From NCBI RefSeq assembly GCF_003347515.1, contig NZ_QEII01000315.1, positions 209,916 through 273,915 on the forward strand: a DNA stretch of 64,000 bases. The letters are read 5' to 3'. The notes beneath the pieces were generated by a model. The model was not told the origin of the DNA and searched no databases. It worked only from the letters and a program-made list of their open reading frames with translations. Of this stretch, positions 17,401 to 25,783 are shown one piece after another. The position numbers and the translations under genes were made by a program. Within the stretch, counting starts at the first letter, position 1. Each line of letters opens with the position of its first letter. Source of the stretch: Rhodoferax ferrireducens (GTDB taxonomy: Bacteria; Pseudomonadota; Gammaproteobacteria; Burkholderiales; Burkholderiaceae_C).

Positions 17401-17495
17401 AACGGCCCGCTGCCGTGCAAATTGAGGAAGCTCCGCTGGTCTTGGTGGAAACAAAACGCGATTTGCGCGACGTGACCTTGCCTTTCGAGCAGTAA
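14460..17495 (+). CDS. rne: Ribonuclease E
   Basis: Main mRNA-decay and rRNA-processing endonuclease. Start chosen at 14460 (MKRMLINATQAEERR): AAGG lies 9 nt upstream, better than the ATG at 14451. 1011 residues. S1 domain at about 35-125; 5'-sensor/RNase H-like core with catalytic Asp residues in VSVDVNSARAIKGG and LIVIDFIDMEESRNRRD; zinc-link CPRCGGSG with Cys402 and Cys405. The C-terminal half is disordered: an Ala/Pro stretch, then Arg/Gly-rich RGGRGGRG and repeated basic blocks for RNA and partner binding, then a Pro/Ala linker and a short C-terminal motif region (LQPFVLPLSELAQVAES). A terminator follows. Confidence 0.97.
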   Translation: MKRMLINATQAEERRLAIVDGQKLLDYEIEIEGREQRKGNIYKAVVTRVEPSLEACFVDYGEDRHGFLPFKEISRQYFQQGVAVGQARIQDAIREGQELLVQVEKEERGNKGAALTTFVSLAGRYVVLMPNNPRGGGVSRRIEGEDRADLKEALEQLEYPNGMSIIARTAGIGRSAPELQWDLNYLLKLWTAIDGAAKGGKGAYLIYQESSLVIRAIRDYFNNDIGDILIDTDDVYEQAQQFMAHVMPEHAARVKRYRDDAPLFSRFQIEHQIESAYARTVQLPSGGAIVIDHTEALVSVDVNSARAIKGGDIEETATRTNLEAADEVARQMRLRDLGGLIVIDFIDMEESRNRRDVENRLRDALRQDRARVQFGTISKFGLMEMSRQRLRPALSEGASIPCPRCGGSGHIRDTESSALQILRIIQEESLKDNTASVLCQVPVEVASFLLNEKRTEIAKIELKQRINVLMVPNKTLETPNYKLERLKHDDPRLDNIEASYKMADDMEDPTSVTRRSQEPTNKQTPIIKGVLPDAPAPVAIPKPEPVKPVATAPRAAPRPVPVAAAPAPADKGFFGWIKNLFATEPAPAPQAKPEVEVSKDDKREGRGGRDGARRNEPRGDARPEGRDEARGGRGARGGSGEGRGDGRGGRGGRGGRGERPAQGQRERFDAEGKPIMVEAGTSFAQAPANAPGQDAPRNEQGQERPQRGGRGERNSRGDRGRNERTDNVEQGAPSERGEPRADGRNERRPDRNRRPDENARTEASTGEGNRSNADAVTTPVERTAPVLNDAASGADHGNGTVEVAARPEGSETREKRSRDRYGRERAPRADRPEQTDRQERPARDSQPAPEQTAEEPRRSYFSTSTETPAPTPVVEPAPMQAADAAQQAPILVAPAPKAPVPAPAPVVAAPVVAPVVARVHAPVAAAATGMPKLQPFVLPLSELAQVAESSGLSWVNSNAEKIAAVQAAIASEPKEIRVPRERPAAVQIEEAPLVLVETKRDLRDVTLPFEQ

Positions 17496-17535
17496 GGGCT
17501 CGGTAAGCCAAGCAGCTGCCCTCGCGGGCAGCCAC

Positions 17536-17565
17536 AAAAAAAGGCACTTCAAGTGCCCTTTTTTA
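17536..17565. terminator. Bidirectional rho-independent terminator after rne
   Basis: GGCAC and GTGCC pair around TTCAA, flanked by an A7 run on the left and a T6 run on the right, so it works in both directions. It separates rne from the convergent GGDEF-like gene. Confidence 0.85.
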
Positions 17566-17582
17566 CGCCCCGGTCATCCCGA

Positions 17583-18656
17583 TCAAAAAAGGTCTACACC
17601 CCCAACCTTGGCCACCTCTCCAAAGTAACCCCGACGAACCAGGCCAAGGTGGCTGCATACCTTGTTGTGGCCGCTTCGTCGCGCAAAATCAACCGCCCGC
17701 TCGGTCTTCTCAAGCGCGCTGCTGGGGGAGTCGTCCGCCATCACACTGGTAAAACCGCAGCTGACCGTCAGCCGGCCCACCTGCGGGAAATTGAACTTTT
17801 CGACATTGGTGCGAAAACGCTCGAACGCTGCCAGCACCAAGGCTTCATCGGGGCAGTGCATCAACACGCCAAAATGCTCCGCGCCGAAACGGTATATGCG
17901 GTCATAGGTACGAAAGGTGTTGTTCATCACGCGCGCCACCAGCAACAACACCTCTTCGGCAATCAGATGACCATGTTTGTCATTGATCAACCCAAAGTTG
18001 TCAATGGTCGCCGATCCCAGCCAGTAATTGGCCGGCACACGGTGGCGGCGTTCCGGATCCAGCCCTTTGGGTGATCCTGCCGTCTTTGGATCGCCGATGA
18101 CCCCGTCGAGCTCTTCCAGAACCGCGCTGTAAAACGCGTCATCGAGTGACTTGCGGTTTAGCAAACCAGTCAGTGCGTCGCGGTCGCTGTACTCCAGCAG
18201 GGAGTACATATTGCGGTAAATACGGCGCAGCTGTTCTATCGTCAGAATCGCTTCCGGGGTCAGGGTGGCGCCCGAATGCACCTCGATCACGCCTTCGTCG
18301 TCCTTGCGCGAATCGGAAAACAAGGGCAGCATGTTGATTCGCGGTCCCTCTTCCCCGGCCCAGGCGATTTCAACTATTTCACGGCGCTGAAGACACTTGA
18401 GCCGATCCGGCGCATCGTCCAGGCGCGGCAAGGTCTCAAAATCCACCCGCATGGGATCGACGACCTTGCCACCACCCTTGGCATCCAGACGGGCCACTTC
18501 GAGCCATCGCTTTTCACCCTCAAAACTCATGACACGCGCAATGACGATGCGCTGGATGGGAAGCAGATCAATCAGCGCCTTGGACAGCGTGAGTTCCAGT
18601 AAATCCCGATCACGATGGTCGGTCAGCTTCAGAATGTGTTCGATCAGGGTAGTCAT
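17583..18656 (-). CDS. GGDEF-domain protein with degenerate signature
   Basis: 357 residues from the ATG at 18656 (MTTLIEHILKL). The N-terminal about 170 residues have no motif I recognise. The C-terminal part is a diguanylate-cyclase fold: DRDALTGLLNRKSLDDAF, then IDNFGLINDKHGHLIAEEVLLLVARVM. The signature that should read GG(D/E)EF reads GAEHF in IYRFGAEHFGVLM, so two of five positions differ, including the second Gly and the metal-side acid. Cyclase activity is doubtful; a c-di-GMP or GTP sensory role is possible. It begins 25 nt after hemY and may be the last gene of the hem operon. Confidence 0.85.
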   Translation of the reverse strand: MTTLIEHILKLTDHRDRDLLELTLSKALIDLLPIQRIVIARVMSFEGEKRWLEVARLDAKGGGKVVDPMRVDFETLPRLDDAPDRLKCLQRREIVEIAWAGEEGPRINMLPLFSDSRKDDEGVIEVHSGATLTPEAILTIEQLRRIYRNMYSLLEYSDRDALTGLLNRKSLDDAFYSAVLEELDGVIGDPKTAGSPKGLDPERRHRVPANYWLGSATIDNFGLINDKHGHLIAEEVLLLVARVMNNTFRTYDRIYRFGAEHFGVLMHCPDEALVLAAFERFRTNVEKFNFPQVGRLTVSCGFTSVMADDSPSSALEKTERAVDFARRSGHNKVCSHLGLVRRGYFGEVAKVGGVDLF

Positions 18657-18681
18657 ATATTTTGGATGATAGCCCTGAATT

Positions 18682-19977
18682 TCACACAAGTCGCGCGGTT
18701 GCCGCCTTTGCCGCGTTTTGCCAGGATCGCGTCGAAGCTTCGACATCACCCCGTCGCTCGGCCAATTCAGCCAGCGCGGCCCAGGCATTTCGCTCCAGTT
18801 CCGCGTCCTGCAACCTGGGCAATGACTGTTTAAGCAGTTGCTGCGCCTTGCCCCACAGCTGAAGTCGCATGCAGGTGATGCCTGCCAGGTATTGCAGGGC
18901 TGAGTCGGCTGGATTGGCCATCTGCGCCTTCTCGATTCGGGTCAACCATTCTGCTTCTGGTGTATCGGAGGCCGTGGCAAAGCTACGTTCCAAAACCTGA
19001 ATGAGACTGATGCGCTGCGCCTCCGTCAAAGCACCCGGGTGCTCCACCATGCGCTCCCAGATGGGCAGCAACCAGGTGCGGGCCAGATCGACATTGCCTT
19101 CCAGTTTCAACATTCTTTGCGCCGCGGCGATGGCAACCTCCGGTGTCAGCCGCTCCGCCCCTTCCAGCTGATTCCAGACGGATTGCAGCTGCTCCGGGTC
19201 GTACGCCGTCAAAACCAGCTCCAGGGACAGGCCTCGCAAAATGCCCTGCGCAGCCACCTCGGAAAACGCACGGTGTTTGGCCAACAGGCGTGCAGTTTCC
19301 AGCGCCAGCGGCGTCTGACGCGCCATGCGCGCGGCCTTCAGACGTAGGCGCAGGGCAATGGTTCGCCGGGAGGCGCCTTGTGGAAGCTCATCCAGCCATT
19401 GCAGAGCGGCTTGGGCGTCCTGGTCTTCCAGCGCCCAGCGCGCTGCACGCAACTGCACTGCCTCGCGGGTGCCCTGCGCATCATGGTGCGATGCCTGGTC
19501 CAGCGCCAGACGAAAATGCTCCTCACGCGCAACTTTGTCTTGCAGGGACTGCGCACTTTCGGCGGCCAGCAGATGCGCCAGCGCACGCAGACGCCCCGAA
19601 TAGACCAGTGTTTCGCCGCCGCGCGTCATGGCAGTCTCGCGCGCCAGCACCATCTCCGCGGCTTTCCTGGCCCGAATAAACCGACCGGCCAACATATGCG
19701 ACAGCGCGTCCAGCAAAGCGACATGCATGCCACGCTCCTGATGCTGAATGCGCCAGGAACGCGCGTGGCCTGGCATGGCAAACAAGGCGGCCAGCGCGCG
19801 CGAGGCCACATGCAGGGTGAAGAACAGCAGCGCCAGCAACAGCACCACCAGATTAAGCGACAAGTCCACCCGGTACGGCGGCCAGAATACGGTGATCGTG
19901 CCCTGGTTATTGCCAGCAAAAAGCGCGATGGCAACCGCCATGCCAAACAACGCCAAAAACCATAAGGCGGCCCGCAT
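18682..19977 (-). CDS. hemY: HemY, haem-biosynthesis-associated TPR membrane protein
   Basis: 431 residues of the proteobacterial HemY family (not the protoporphyrinogen oxidase of Gram-positives). Two N-terminal membrane segments (WFLALFGMAVAIALFAG and LNLVVLLLALLFFTLHV) precede helical TPR-like repeats. The N-terminal stretch GTITVFWPPYRVDLSLN is characteristic. Exact biochemical role is unsettled in the family. Starts 2 nt after hemX. Confidence 0.93.
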   Translation of the reverse strand: MRAALWFLALFGMAVAIALFAGNNQGTITVFWPPYRVDLSLNLVVLLLALLFFTLHVASRALAALFAMPGHARSWRIQHQERGMHVALLDALSHMLAGRFIRARKAAEMVLARETAMTRGGETLVYSGRLRALAHLLAAESAQSLQDKVAREEHFRLALDQASHHDAQGTREAVQLRAARWALEDQDAQAALQWLDELPQGASRRTIALRLRLKAARMARQTPLALETARLLAKHRAFSEVAAQGILRGLSLELVLTAYDPEQLQSVWNQLEGAERLTPEVAIAAAQRMLKLEGNVDLARTWLLPIWERMVEHPGALTEAQRISLIQVLERSFATASDTPEAEWLTRIEKAQMANPADSALQYLAGITCMRLQLWGKAQQLLKQSLPRLQDAELERNAWAALAELAERRGDVEASTRSWQNAAKAATARLV

Positions 19978-19979
19978 GT

Positions 19980-21071
19980 TTACCTTCCAGCGGCCGCGGT
20001 CGCGAGGGCGGCAAGTGTTTCATCGACGCGCGGCAATTGCAGTGTTTTCATCTGGGCTTGCACCTGCTGCAGCAAGGTCGCGGCATTCTGGGTTTTTCGC
20101 GACGTCGCATCAAAGTACTTGTTGAGCGACATGGAGGCGGCCGCCAGATCTGCGCGCGACGACTCCAGTTGCCGGGCCAACAGGCCCAGGCGGGCGTTGA
20201 GCAGCTTGAGTTTGAAGTTCTCGCGCAGGAAAAAGGACTGCTCCGGCGACAGCAGGGCAGCTTCGGGCTGCTCGATGCGGCTGACCCGTACCAGACTGCG
20301 CGCCTCGTCAAACACCAGTTGCAAACTGCGTTGCCACCAAATGGGCAGGCTCTCAAGACTCTGGCGCTTGACCAAACCGCCTCCCGTCGCCGGGGCCACC
20401 GCATTGGCCAGCACCAGCTCATCCGCCAGATGCACCAGTTCATCGAGTTTCACCAGCAGGCCGGGCGTATCGCTGACGGCGGCCGATTTGATGCGGTCAA
20501 TGTCCCGCGCAATCGCCCGTTGCAAAGGCGTCAGCCGGGGCTGCGCCGCGCGTACCACGCGTTGATCCGCACTTTTCAAAGCCGCCAACAGGGGTTCAAC
20601 GCTGCCGGTGAGTTGCGCCTGCTGCTGCGCCAGACGCAGGGCCGATTCAATATCGACCACCAGGTTTTCGTCACGCGAACGCGACAGGCTTTGCATCAGT
20701 TCTTCCAGCTGTGTTCGTTGCAGGGTGGCCTCGCTCAAACGCGCATCAAAAACAGCCACCCGTGCCGCCGTCTCGCGCGCCAACTCTTGCGCCTGCTTGG
20801 CCGTGGCACGCGCCTCCACCGACTGGACGCCGGTATCGGCACTCTGGCGTGCCAGCAATTCCTGAATCGACGAGAGCTTTTGCCACAAAAGCCCACTGAC
20901 CAGCAAGGCGGCCACCGCCACAGCGCCGAGGCTCAAGATGAGCCCGCGCGACACACTCTTTGGCGCGGCAGGTACGGCCTGGACGGACGCGGCCGCAGAC
21001 AATGCGGGTTCCGCCAGAGGCGCATCCCCACCCGAGTGCTCAGGGGTTTCGGCGTTGAGATCGGCGTTCAT
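19980..21071 (-). CDS. hemX: HemX, uroporphyrinogen-III C-methyltransferase-like membrane protein
   Basis: 363 residues of the HemX family. A Pro/Ala-rich N-terminus is followed by one membrane segment (GLILSLGAVAVAALLVSGLLWQ), then a long periplasmic coiled-coil-rich region (SSIQELLARQ... ARATAKQAQELARETAARVAVFDARL) and a helical domain. Despite the historical name it lacks methyltransferase motifs. It overlaps hemD by 4 nt (ATGA) and lies between hemD and hemY as in other proteobacteria. Confidence 0.92.
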   Translation of the reverse strand: MNADLNAETPEHSGGDAPLAEPALSAAASVQAVPAAPKSVSRGLILSLGAVAVAALLVSGLLWQKLSSIQELLARQSADTGVQSVEARATAKQAQELARETAARVAVFDARLSEATLQRTQLEELMQSLSRSRDENLVVDIESALRLAQQQAQLTGSVEPLLAALKSADQRVVRAAQPRLTPLQRAIARDIDRIKSAAVSDTPGLLVKLDELVHLADELVLANAVAPATGGGLVKRQSLESLPIWWQRSLQLVFDEARSLVRVSRIEQPEAALLSPEQSFFLRENFKLKLLNARLGLLARQLESSRADLAAASMSLNKYFDATSRKTQNAATLLQQVQAQMKTLQLPRVDETLAALATAAAGR

Positions 21072-21877
21072 GGTTGGATTCTAAAGTGTTGGGACAGAGA
21101 GGCCACCACATCCGGCAACGTGGGGCGTGACTCACAAACAACACCAAAACCGGCCTTGAGGGCGGCGGCCGCGATACGCGGATGGGTTGCCAGTGCGCGC
21201 GCCAAAGCCCAGCTTTGGGCCGGCAGCCAGGCCCTCAGATTGGCGACCGCCTCCGAACTGCTGAACAGCCACACCGCCCCATCGGTGGCCGCCTGACACG
21301 CCAGCTCACGTTCATGCGCGCTGAAATCCGGCGCGCGGCGTTGATAGACCTCGACAAAATCAGCCCGGCCACCGGCCTGGGCCACGCGCTGGGCGAACCA
21401 TTCGCGCCCGGTGCCCTGCCTGCCACTCTCACTGCCCGCCGAATCACCGCCGCGCACGATCAGCACCCGACTCCCGGGCTGCACCTGCGCGCCCACCACC
21501 TGCCACAAGGCTTCAGAATCAAATTGACCGGCATCCAAGGCGGGCGCATCCAGACACGCCGATGCGACGCCCGCCTGCAGCAAGGCGCGGACCGTGCCGG
21601 GACCGGTCGCCCATGCTCTTGTTTTAATAGCTTCATGCGCACTGAATCCGGGGGCTAGGGGCGGTTTTGATGCATAAAAATGCTCAACGGCATTGCCGCT
21701 GACAAACATCACGCCCACATAGTCGGCCAGCTGCTGCCACGCCTGCGCCAGATCTGCAGGCTTGTCCACTGGTCCCACCTTGATCAGCGGCAAGGCCACG
21801 GCCTCCAGACCCAGCGCTGACAAATCACGCACCCACCGGTGTGCCTCGCGCTCAGGACGGGTAACGATGACCCGCAT
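21068..21877 (-). CDS. hemD: Uroporphyrinogen-III synthase
   Basis: Closes hydroxymethylbilane into uroporphyrinogen III. 269 residues, slightly long. It begins MRVIVTRPEREAHRWVRDL, typical of HemD, with a C-terminal VWLFSSSEAVANLRAWL block. Sequence conservation in the family is low, so the call rests also on position between hemC (3 nt upstream) and hemX. A copy of the 42-bp repeat is translated around HEAIKTRAWATGPG, which may account for the extra length. Confidence 0.93.
   Translation of the reverse strand: MRVIVTRPEREAHRWVRDLSALGLEAVALPLIKVGPVDKPADLAQAWQQLADYVGVMFVSGNAVEHFYASKPPLAPGFSAHEAIKTRAWATGPGTVRALLQAGVASACLDAPALDAGQFDSEALWQVVGAQVQPGSRVLIVRGGDSAGSESGRQGTGREWFAQRVAQAGGRADFVEVYQRRAPDFSAHERELACQAATDGAVWLFSSSEAVANLRAWLPAQSWALARALATHPRIAAAALKAGFGVVCESRPTLPDVVASLSQHFRIQP
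21615..21656 (-). repeat. 42-bp dispersed repeat, copy 7 (in hemD)
   Basis: Minus-strand blocks: AGCCCCCGG, 6 nt, TGCGC, 4 nt, AGCTAT, 7 nt, AGAGC. Sense relative to hemD and translated as part of PGFSAHEAIKTRA. Confidence 0.85.
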
Positions 21878-21880
21878 GAC

Positions 21881-22834
21881 TCAGGATTTGCCCTGGGGTT
21901 CGCCTGGTGCCAGAACTGAGCCGCCTTTGGCCAGCACACCGGCGCGCAAATCGGTCGCGACCCGCGTACCCAAGGCCGTGGCGCTGGCCAGGTCGGTGAC
22001 AGGCGCGCTCATGCGCACACACACCAGCGCCAGCACACCGTCGGGGTCACCCCAGGCCGCATCCAGGGTCAGCGTATCACCGGCCAGCGTGGCAAACGCC
22101 GCCAGGGGCATGGAGCAACTCCCGCCCATGGCCCGGCTCACCGCCCGCTCAGCGGCCACCGCCAGCCATGTGGTGTGGTGGGCCAATGGCGCCAGGGCGT
22201 CCATCAGATCCTGGCGATCGGTACGAATCTCAATGCCCAACGCGCCTTGCCCGGCGGCCGGCAGCATCACGCCCGGCTCGAAAATCTCACGAATCCGATC
22301 GCCCAGGCCCAGGCGCTTGAGACCCGCCGCCGCCAGAACAATGGCGTCGTACAGCCCGTCATCAAGCTTGCGCAATCGTGTATCCAGGTTGCCACGTAAG
22401 GGCTCGATTTTGAGATCCGGGCGCAAGGCGCGCAACAAGGCCATGCGGCGCAGGCTGGAGGTACCCACCACGGCCCCCTGCGGCAGGCTGGCCAGATTTG
22501 CATAGCGGTTGGAAACAAAGGCATCGCGCGGATCTTCGCGTTCCATCACACACGCCAGACTGAAGCCCTCGGGCAGTTCCATGGGCACGTCTTTGAGCGA
22601 ATGCACGGCCAGGTCGGCCCGGCCATCTTCCAGCGCCACTTCCAGTTCTTTCACGAACAGGCCCTTGCCGCCGACTTTGCTCAGGGAACGGTCCAGAATC
22701 TGGTCGCCCAAGGTGGTCATGCCCAGCAGGCTGACCTGGTGCCCACGCTGCTCCAATAAGGCCTTGACATGCTCGGCCTGCCACAGGGCCAGGCGGCTTT
22801 CTCGGGTTGCTATGGTGATCGTCAAATTGCTCAT
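21881..22834 (-). CDS. hemC: Porphobilinogen deaminase (hydroxymethylbilane synthase)
   Basis: Polymerises four porphobilinogens into hydroxymethylbilane. 317 residues. N-terminal IATRESRLALWQAEHVKALL, catalytic region HSLKDVPMELPEGF, substrate-binding Arg residues in GTSSLRRMALLRALRPDL and RGNLDTRLRKL; the dipyrromethane cofactor Cys is in MGGSCSMPLAAF. First gene of hemC-hemD-hemX-hemY; divergent from ppc across a 102-nt gap that must hold both promoters. Confidence 0.97.
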   Translation of the reverse strand: MSNLTITIATRESRLALWQAEHVKALLEQRGHQVSLLGMTTLGDQILDRSLSKVGGKGLFVKELEVALEDGRADLAVHSLKDVPMELPEGFSLACVMEREDPRDAFVSNRYANLASLPQGAVVGTSSLRRMALLRALRPDLKIEPLRGNLDTRLRKLDDGLYDAIVLAAAGLKRLGLGDRIREIFEPGVMLPAAGQGALGIEIRTDRQDLMDALAPLAHHTTWLAVAAERAVSRAMGGSCSMPLAAFATLAGDTLTLDAAWGDPDGVLALVCVRMSAPVTDLASATALGTRVATDLRAGVLAKGGSVLAPGEPQGKS

Positions 22835-22936
22835 ACGCGGGGACTCAAGGCCGTAACCTATTTGTAATCATGGGGTAGCCGGGGATGCTAGCATGGCCGG
22901 CGTCGCAGCTGCTCGCAACCCCCTCATAAGAACGCC

Positions 22937-25783
22937 ATGACCCAAGCTCCAAAATCCGCGCCGCCCGGGCGCACCAAAGACAACGAACGCCCGCTGGTGG
23001 AGGACATCCGTCTGCTGGGCCGCATTCTGGGCGATGTCATCCGCGAGCAGGAAGGCGTGGCGGCCTTCGAGTTGATCGAGCAAATCCGCAAGCTGTCGGT
23101 GGCGTTTCGCCGCGACGCGGACCACGAAGCTGACAAGGCGCTCAAAAAACTGCTCAAGGGCCTGAGCGGCGACCAGACGGTGAGCGTGATTCGCGCCTTC
23201 ACCTATTTCAGCCACCTGGCCAATCTGGCCGAAGACCGCCATCACATCCGCCGCCGCGCCATCCACGAGCGCGCGGGCGACACCCAGGAAGGCAGCATTG
23301 AAGTGGCACTGGCGCGCTTGCGCTGGGCCGGCATTGCCCCCAAGACAATTTCAGACACGCTGGCCACCAGCTTTGTCTCACCCGTGCTCACGGCCCACCC
23401 GACCGAGGTGCAGCGCAAAAGCATCCTGGACGCCGAGCGCGACATCGCCCAATTGCTGACGGCCCGCGACGACATCAAGGTCAAGGCCGCCAGCGTGAAT
23501 GCCAACAAGGACGCCCTGACCCCGCGCGAACTCAGCGCCAACGAAGGACAGATGCGCGCCCGCGTGCTGCAGCTCTGGCAAACCCGGCTCCTGCGCTTCA
23601 CCAAACTCACGGTGGCCGACGAGGTCGAGAACGCCTTGAGCTATTACGAATCGACCTTTTTGCGCGAAATCCCCAAGCTCTATGCCGACCTGGAGCGCGA
23701 GCTGGGCCAGCACCCGGTGCACAGCTTTTTGCGCATGGGCCAGTGGATTGGCGGCGACCGCGACGGCAATCCCAACGTGAACGCGCAAACACTGATGCAC
23801 GCGCTGCGCCGCCAGGCGGACGTGGCGCTGCGCCACTACCTGACCGAAGTGCACTACTTGGGCGGCGAACTCTCCCTCTCGGCCATGCTGGTGGACTGCC
23901 TGCCCGCCATGCAGGCGCTGGCCGACCGCTCGCCCGACACCAACGAGCACCGCAAGGACGAACCCTACCGGCGCGCCCTGATTGGCATCTATGCCCGACT
24001 GGCCGCCGTCCTCAAGGAACTGACCGGCGGCGACGCCGCACGCCATGCGGTTGCCCCCCAAAACCCCTACCAAACCGCCGAGGAATTCCTGGCCGATCTG
24101 CGCACCATCGAGGCCTCGCTGCTGGCGCAGCATGGTGCGGCGCTGGTGGCGCAACGGCTGCACCCGCTGATTCGGGCGGTCGAGGTGTTTGGCTTTCACC
24201 TGGCCACCGTGGACTTGCGCCAGAGTTCGGACAAACACGAAGCGGTCGTCGCCGAGTTGCTGGCCGTGGCGCGCCTGGAACCAGGCTACGCGCAGCTCGA
24301 TGAACTGGCCAAACGCAGCCTGCTGGTCGGTCTGCTGAACGATGCCCGCCCCTTGCGCGTGATGGGCAATGTGTACTCAGAGCACACCCAGAGTGAACTC
24401 GCCATTTTCGAGACCGCCAAGGTCATGCGCGAGCGCTATGGGGCGCAAGCCATCCGCCATTACATCATCAGCCACACCGAGACCGTGAGCGACTTGCTTG
24501 AAGTTCTCTTGCTGCAAAAAGAAGTGGGCCTGATGCGCGGCACGCTGGATGCCCAAGCCACTTGCGACCTGATCGTGGTGCCGCTGTTCGAAACCATCGA
24601 AGACCTGCGCAACGCGGCGCCCATCATGCGCGAGTTCTACGCCCTGCCCGGCATCACGCAGCTGGTTCGGCGCAGTGGCGCCGAACAGGACATCATGCTG
24701 GGCTACTCCGACAGCAACAAGGACGGCGGCATCTTTACCAGCAACTGGGAGCTGTACCGGGCCGAGATTGCCCTGGTGGAGCTGTTTGACCAGCTCGCCC
24801 GGGACAGCCAGGGCGCCCGCGCCATTCAACTGCGCATGTTCCACGGCCGCGGCGGCACGGTCGGCCGGGGCGGCGGCCCGAGCTACCAGGCCATCCTGGC
24901 GCAACCTCCCGGCACGGTGCGCGGACAGATTCGCCTGACCGAACAGGGCGAAGTCATCGGCTCCAAATACGCCAACCCCGAGATCGGCCGGCGCAACCTG
25001 GAAACCCTGGTCGCCGCCACGCTGGAGGCCACGCTGCTGCAACCCACCAAATCGGCGACCAAGCCCTTCTTGCTGGCCGCCGCCGAGCTGTCGCAAAACA
25101 GCATGGCCGCCTACCGCAAGCTGGTGTACGAGACCCCCGGCTTCACCGAGTACTTTTTTGATTCAACGCCGATCCGCGAGATCGCCGAACTCAATATCGG
25201 CTCGCGTCCGGCCTCGCGCAAGCCATCGCAAAAAATTGAAGACCTGCGCGCCATTCCCTGGGGCTTCAGCTGGGGTCAGTGCCGCCTGACGCTGCCCGGC
25301 TGGTACGGCTTTGGTTCGGCGATAGAGCTGTTCCTGAGCCAGGACGGCGCCCCGTCAGCCAAAACTGCGCACAAGGACAAACTGGCCCTGCTGCAACAGA
25401 TGTACAAGCAATGGCCTTTCTTCAAGACACTGCTCTCCAACATGGACATGGTGATGGCCAAAAGCGATCTGGCGCTGGCCTCGCGTTATTCTGAATTGGT
25501 GAGTGACGCCCGCCTGCGCAAAAAGATCTTCACGGCCATCGAGTTGGAGTGGCACCGCACCACCAGCGCCCTCGCCATGATCACCGGCGACAAGCAGCGG
25601 CTGGCCAACAACGCGGCCCTGCAACGCTCCATCCGCCACCGTTTTCCCTACATCGATCCCCTGCATCACCTGCAGGTGGAACTGGTGCGGCGCTACCGGG
25701 CCGGTCAGACGGATGAGCGCGTGCAGCGCGGCATCCACATCTCGATCAACGGGATTGCGGCAGGGCTACGGAATACGGGTTAG
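22937..25783 (+). CDS. ppc: Phosphoenolpyruvate carboxylase
   Basis: Anaplerotic enzyme making oxaloacetate from PEP and bicarbonate. 948 residues, normal length. Active-site His in VLTAHPTEVQRKS, then GGDRDGNPNV, the ELMLGYSDSNKDGG-type loop (IMLGYSDSNKDGG), the PEP-binding FHGRGGTVGRGGGP with the second catalytic His and Arg, and the C-terminal QRGIHISINGIAAGLRNTG. Its 3' end overlaps the convergent response-regulator gene by 38 nt. Confidence 0.98.
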   Translation: MTQAPKSAPPGRTKDNERPLVEDIRLLGRILGDVIREQEGVAAFELIEQIRKLSVAFRRDADHEADKALKKLLKGLSGDQTVSVIRAFTYFSHLANLAEDRHHIRRRAIHERAGDTQEGSIEVALARLRWAGIAPKTISDTLATSFVSPVLTAHPTEVQRKSILDAERDIAQLLTARDDIKVKAASVNANKDALTPRELSANEGQMRARVLQLWQTRLLRFTKLTVADEVENALSYYESTFLREIPKLYADLERELGQHPVHSFLRMGQWIGGDRDGNPNVNAQTLMHALRRQADVALRHYLTEVHYLGGELSLSAMLVDCLPAMQALADRSPDTNEHRKDEPYRRALIGIYARLAAVLKELTGGDAARHAVAPQNPYQTAEEFLADLRTIEASLLAQHGAALVAQRLHPLIRAVEVFGFHLATVDLRQSSDKHEAVVAELLAVARLEPGYAQLDELAKRSLLVGLLNDARPLRVMGNVYSEHTQSELAIFETAKVMRERYGAQAIRHYIISHTETVSDLLEVLLLQKEVGLMRGTLDAQATCDLIVVPLFETIEDLRNAAPIMREFYALPGITQLVRRSGAEQDIMLGYSDSNKDGGIFTSNWELYRAEIALVELFDQLARDSQGARAIQLRMFHGRGGTVGRGGGPSYQAILAQPPGTVRGQIRLTEQGEVIGSKYANPEIGRRNLETLVAATLEATLLQPTKSATKPFLLAAAELSQNSMAAYRKLVYETPGFTEYFFDSTPIREIAELNIGSRPASRKPSQKIEDLRAIPWGFSWGQCRLTLPGWYGFGSAIELFLSQDGAPSAKTAHKDKLALLQQMYKQWPFFKTLLSNMDMVMAKSDLALASRYSELVSDARLRKKIFTAIELEWHRTTSALAMITGDKQRLANNAALQRSIRHRFPYIDPLHHLQVELVRRYRAGQTDERVQRGIHISINGIAAGLRNTG

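Noticed and set aside
21645..21651. Further TGAATCC-like strings, for example in hemD, as more ECF promoters.
   Set aside because: No CGTATT block at 16-17 nt downstream and inside coding sequence; part of the 42-bp repeat.
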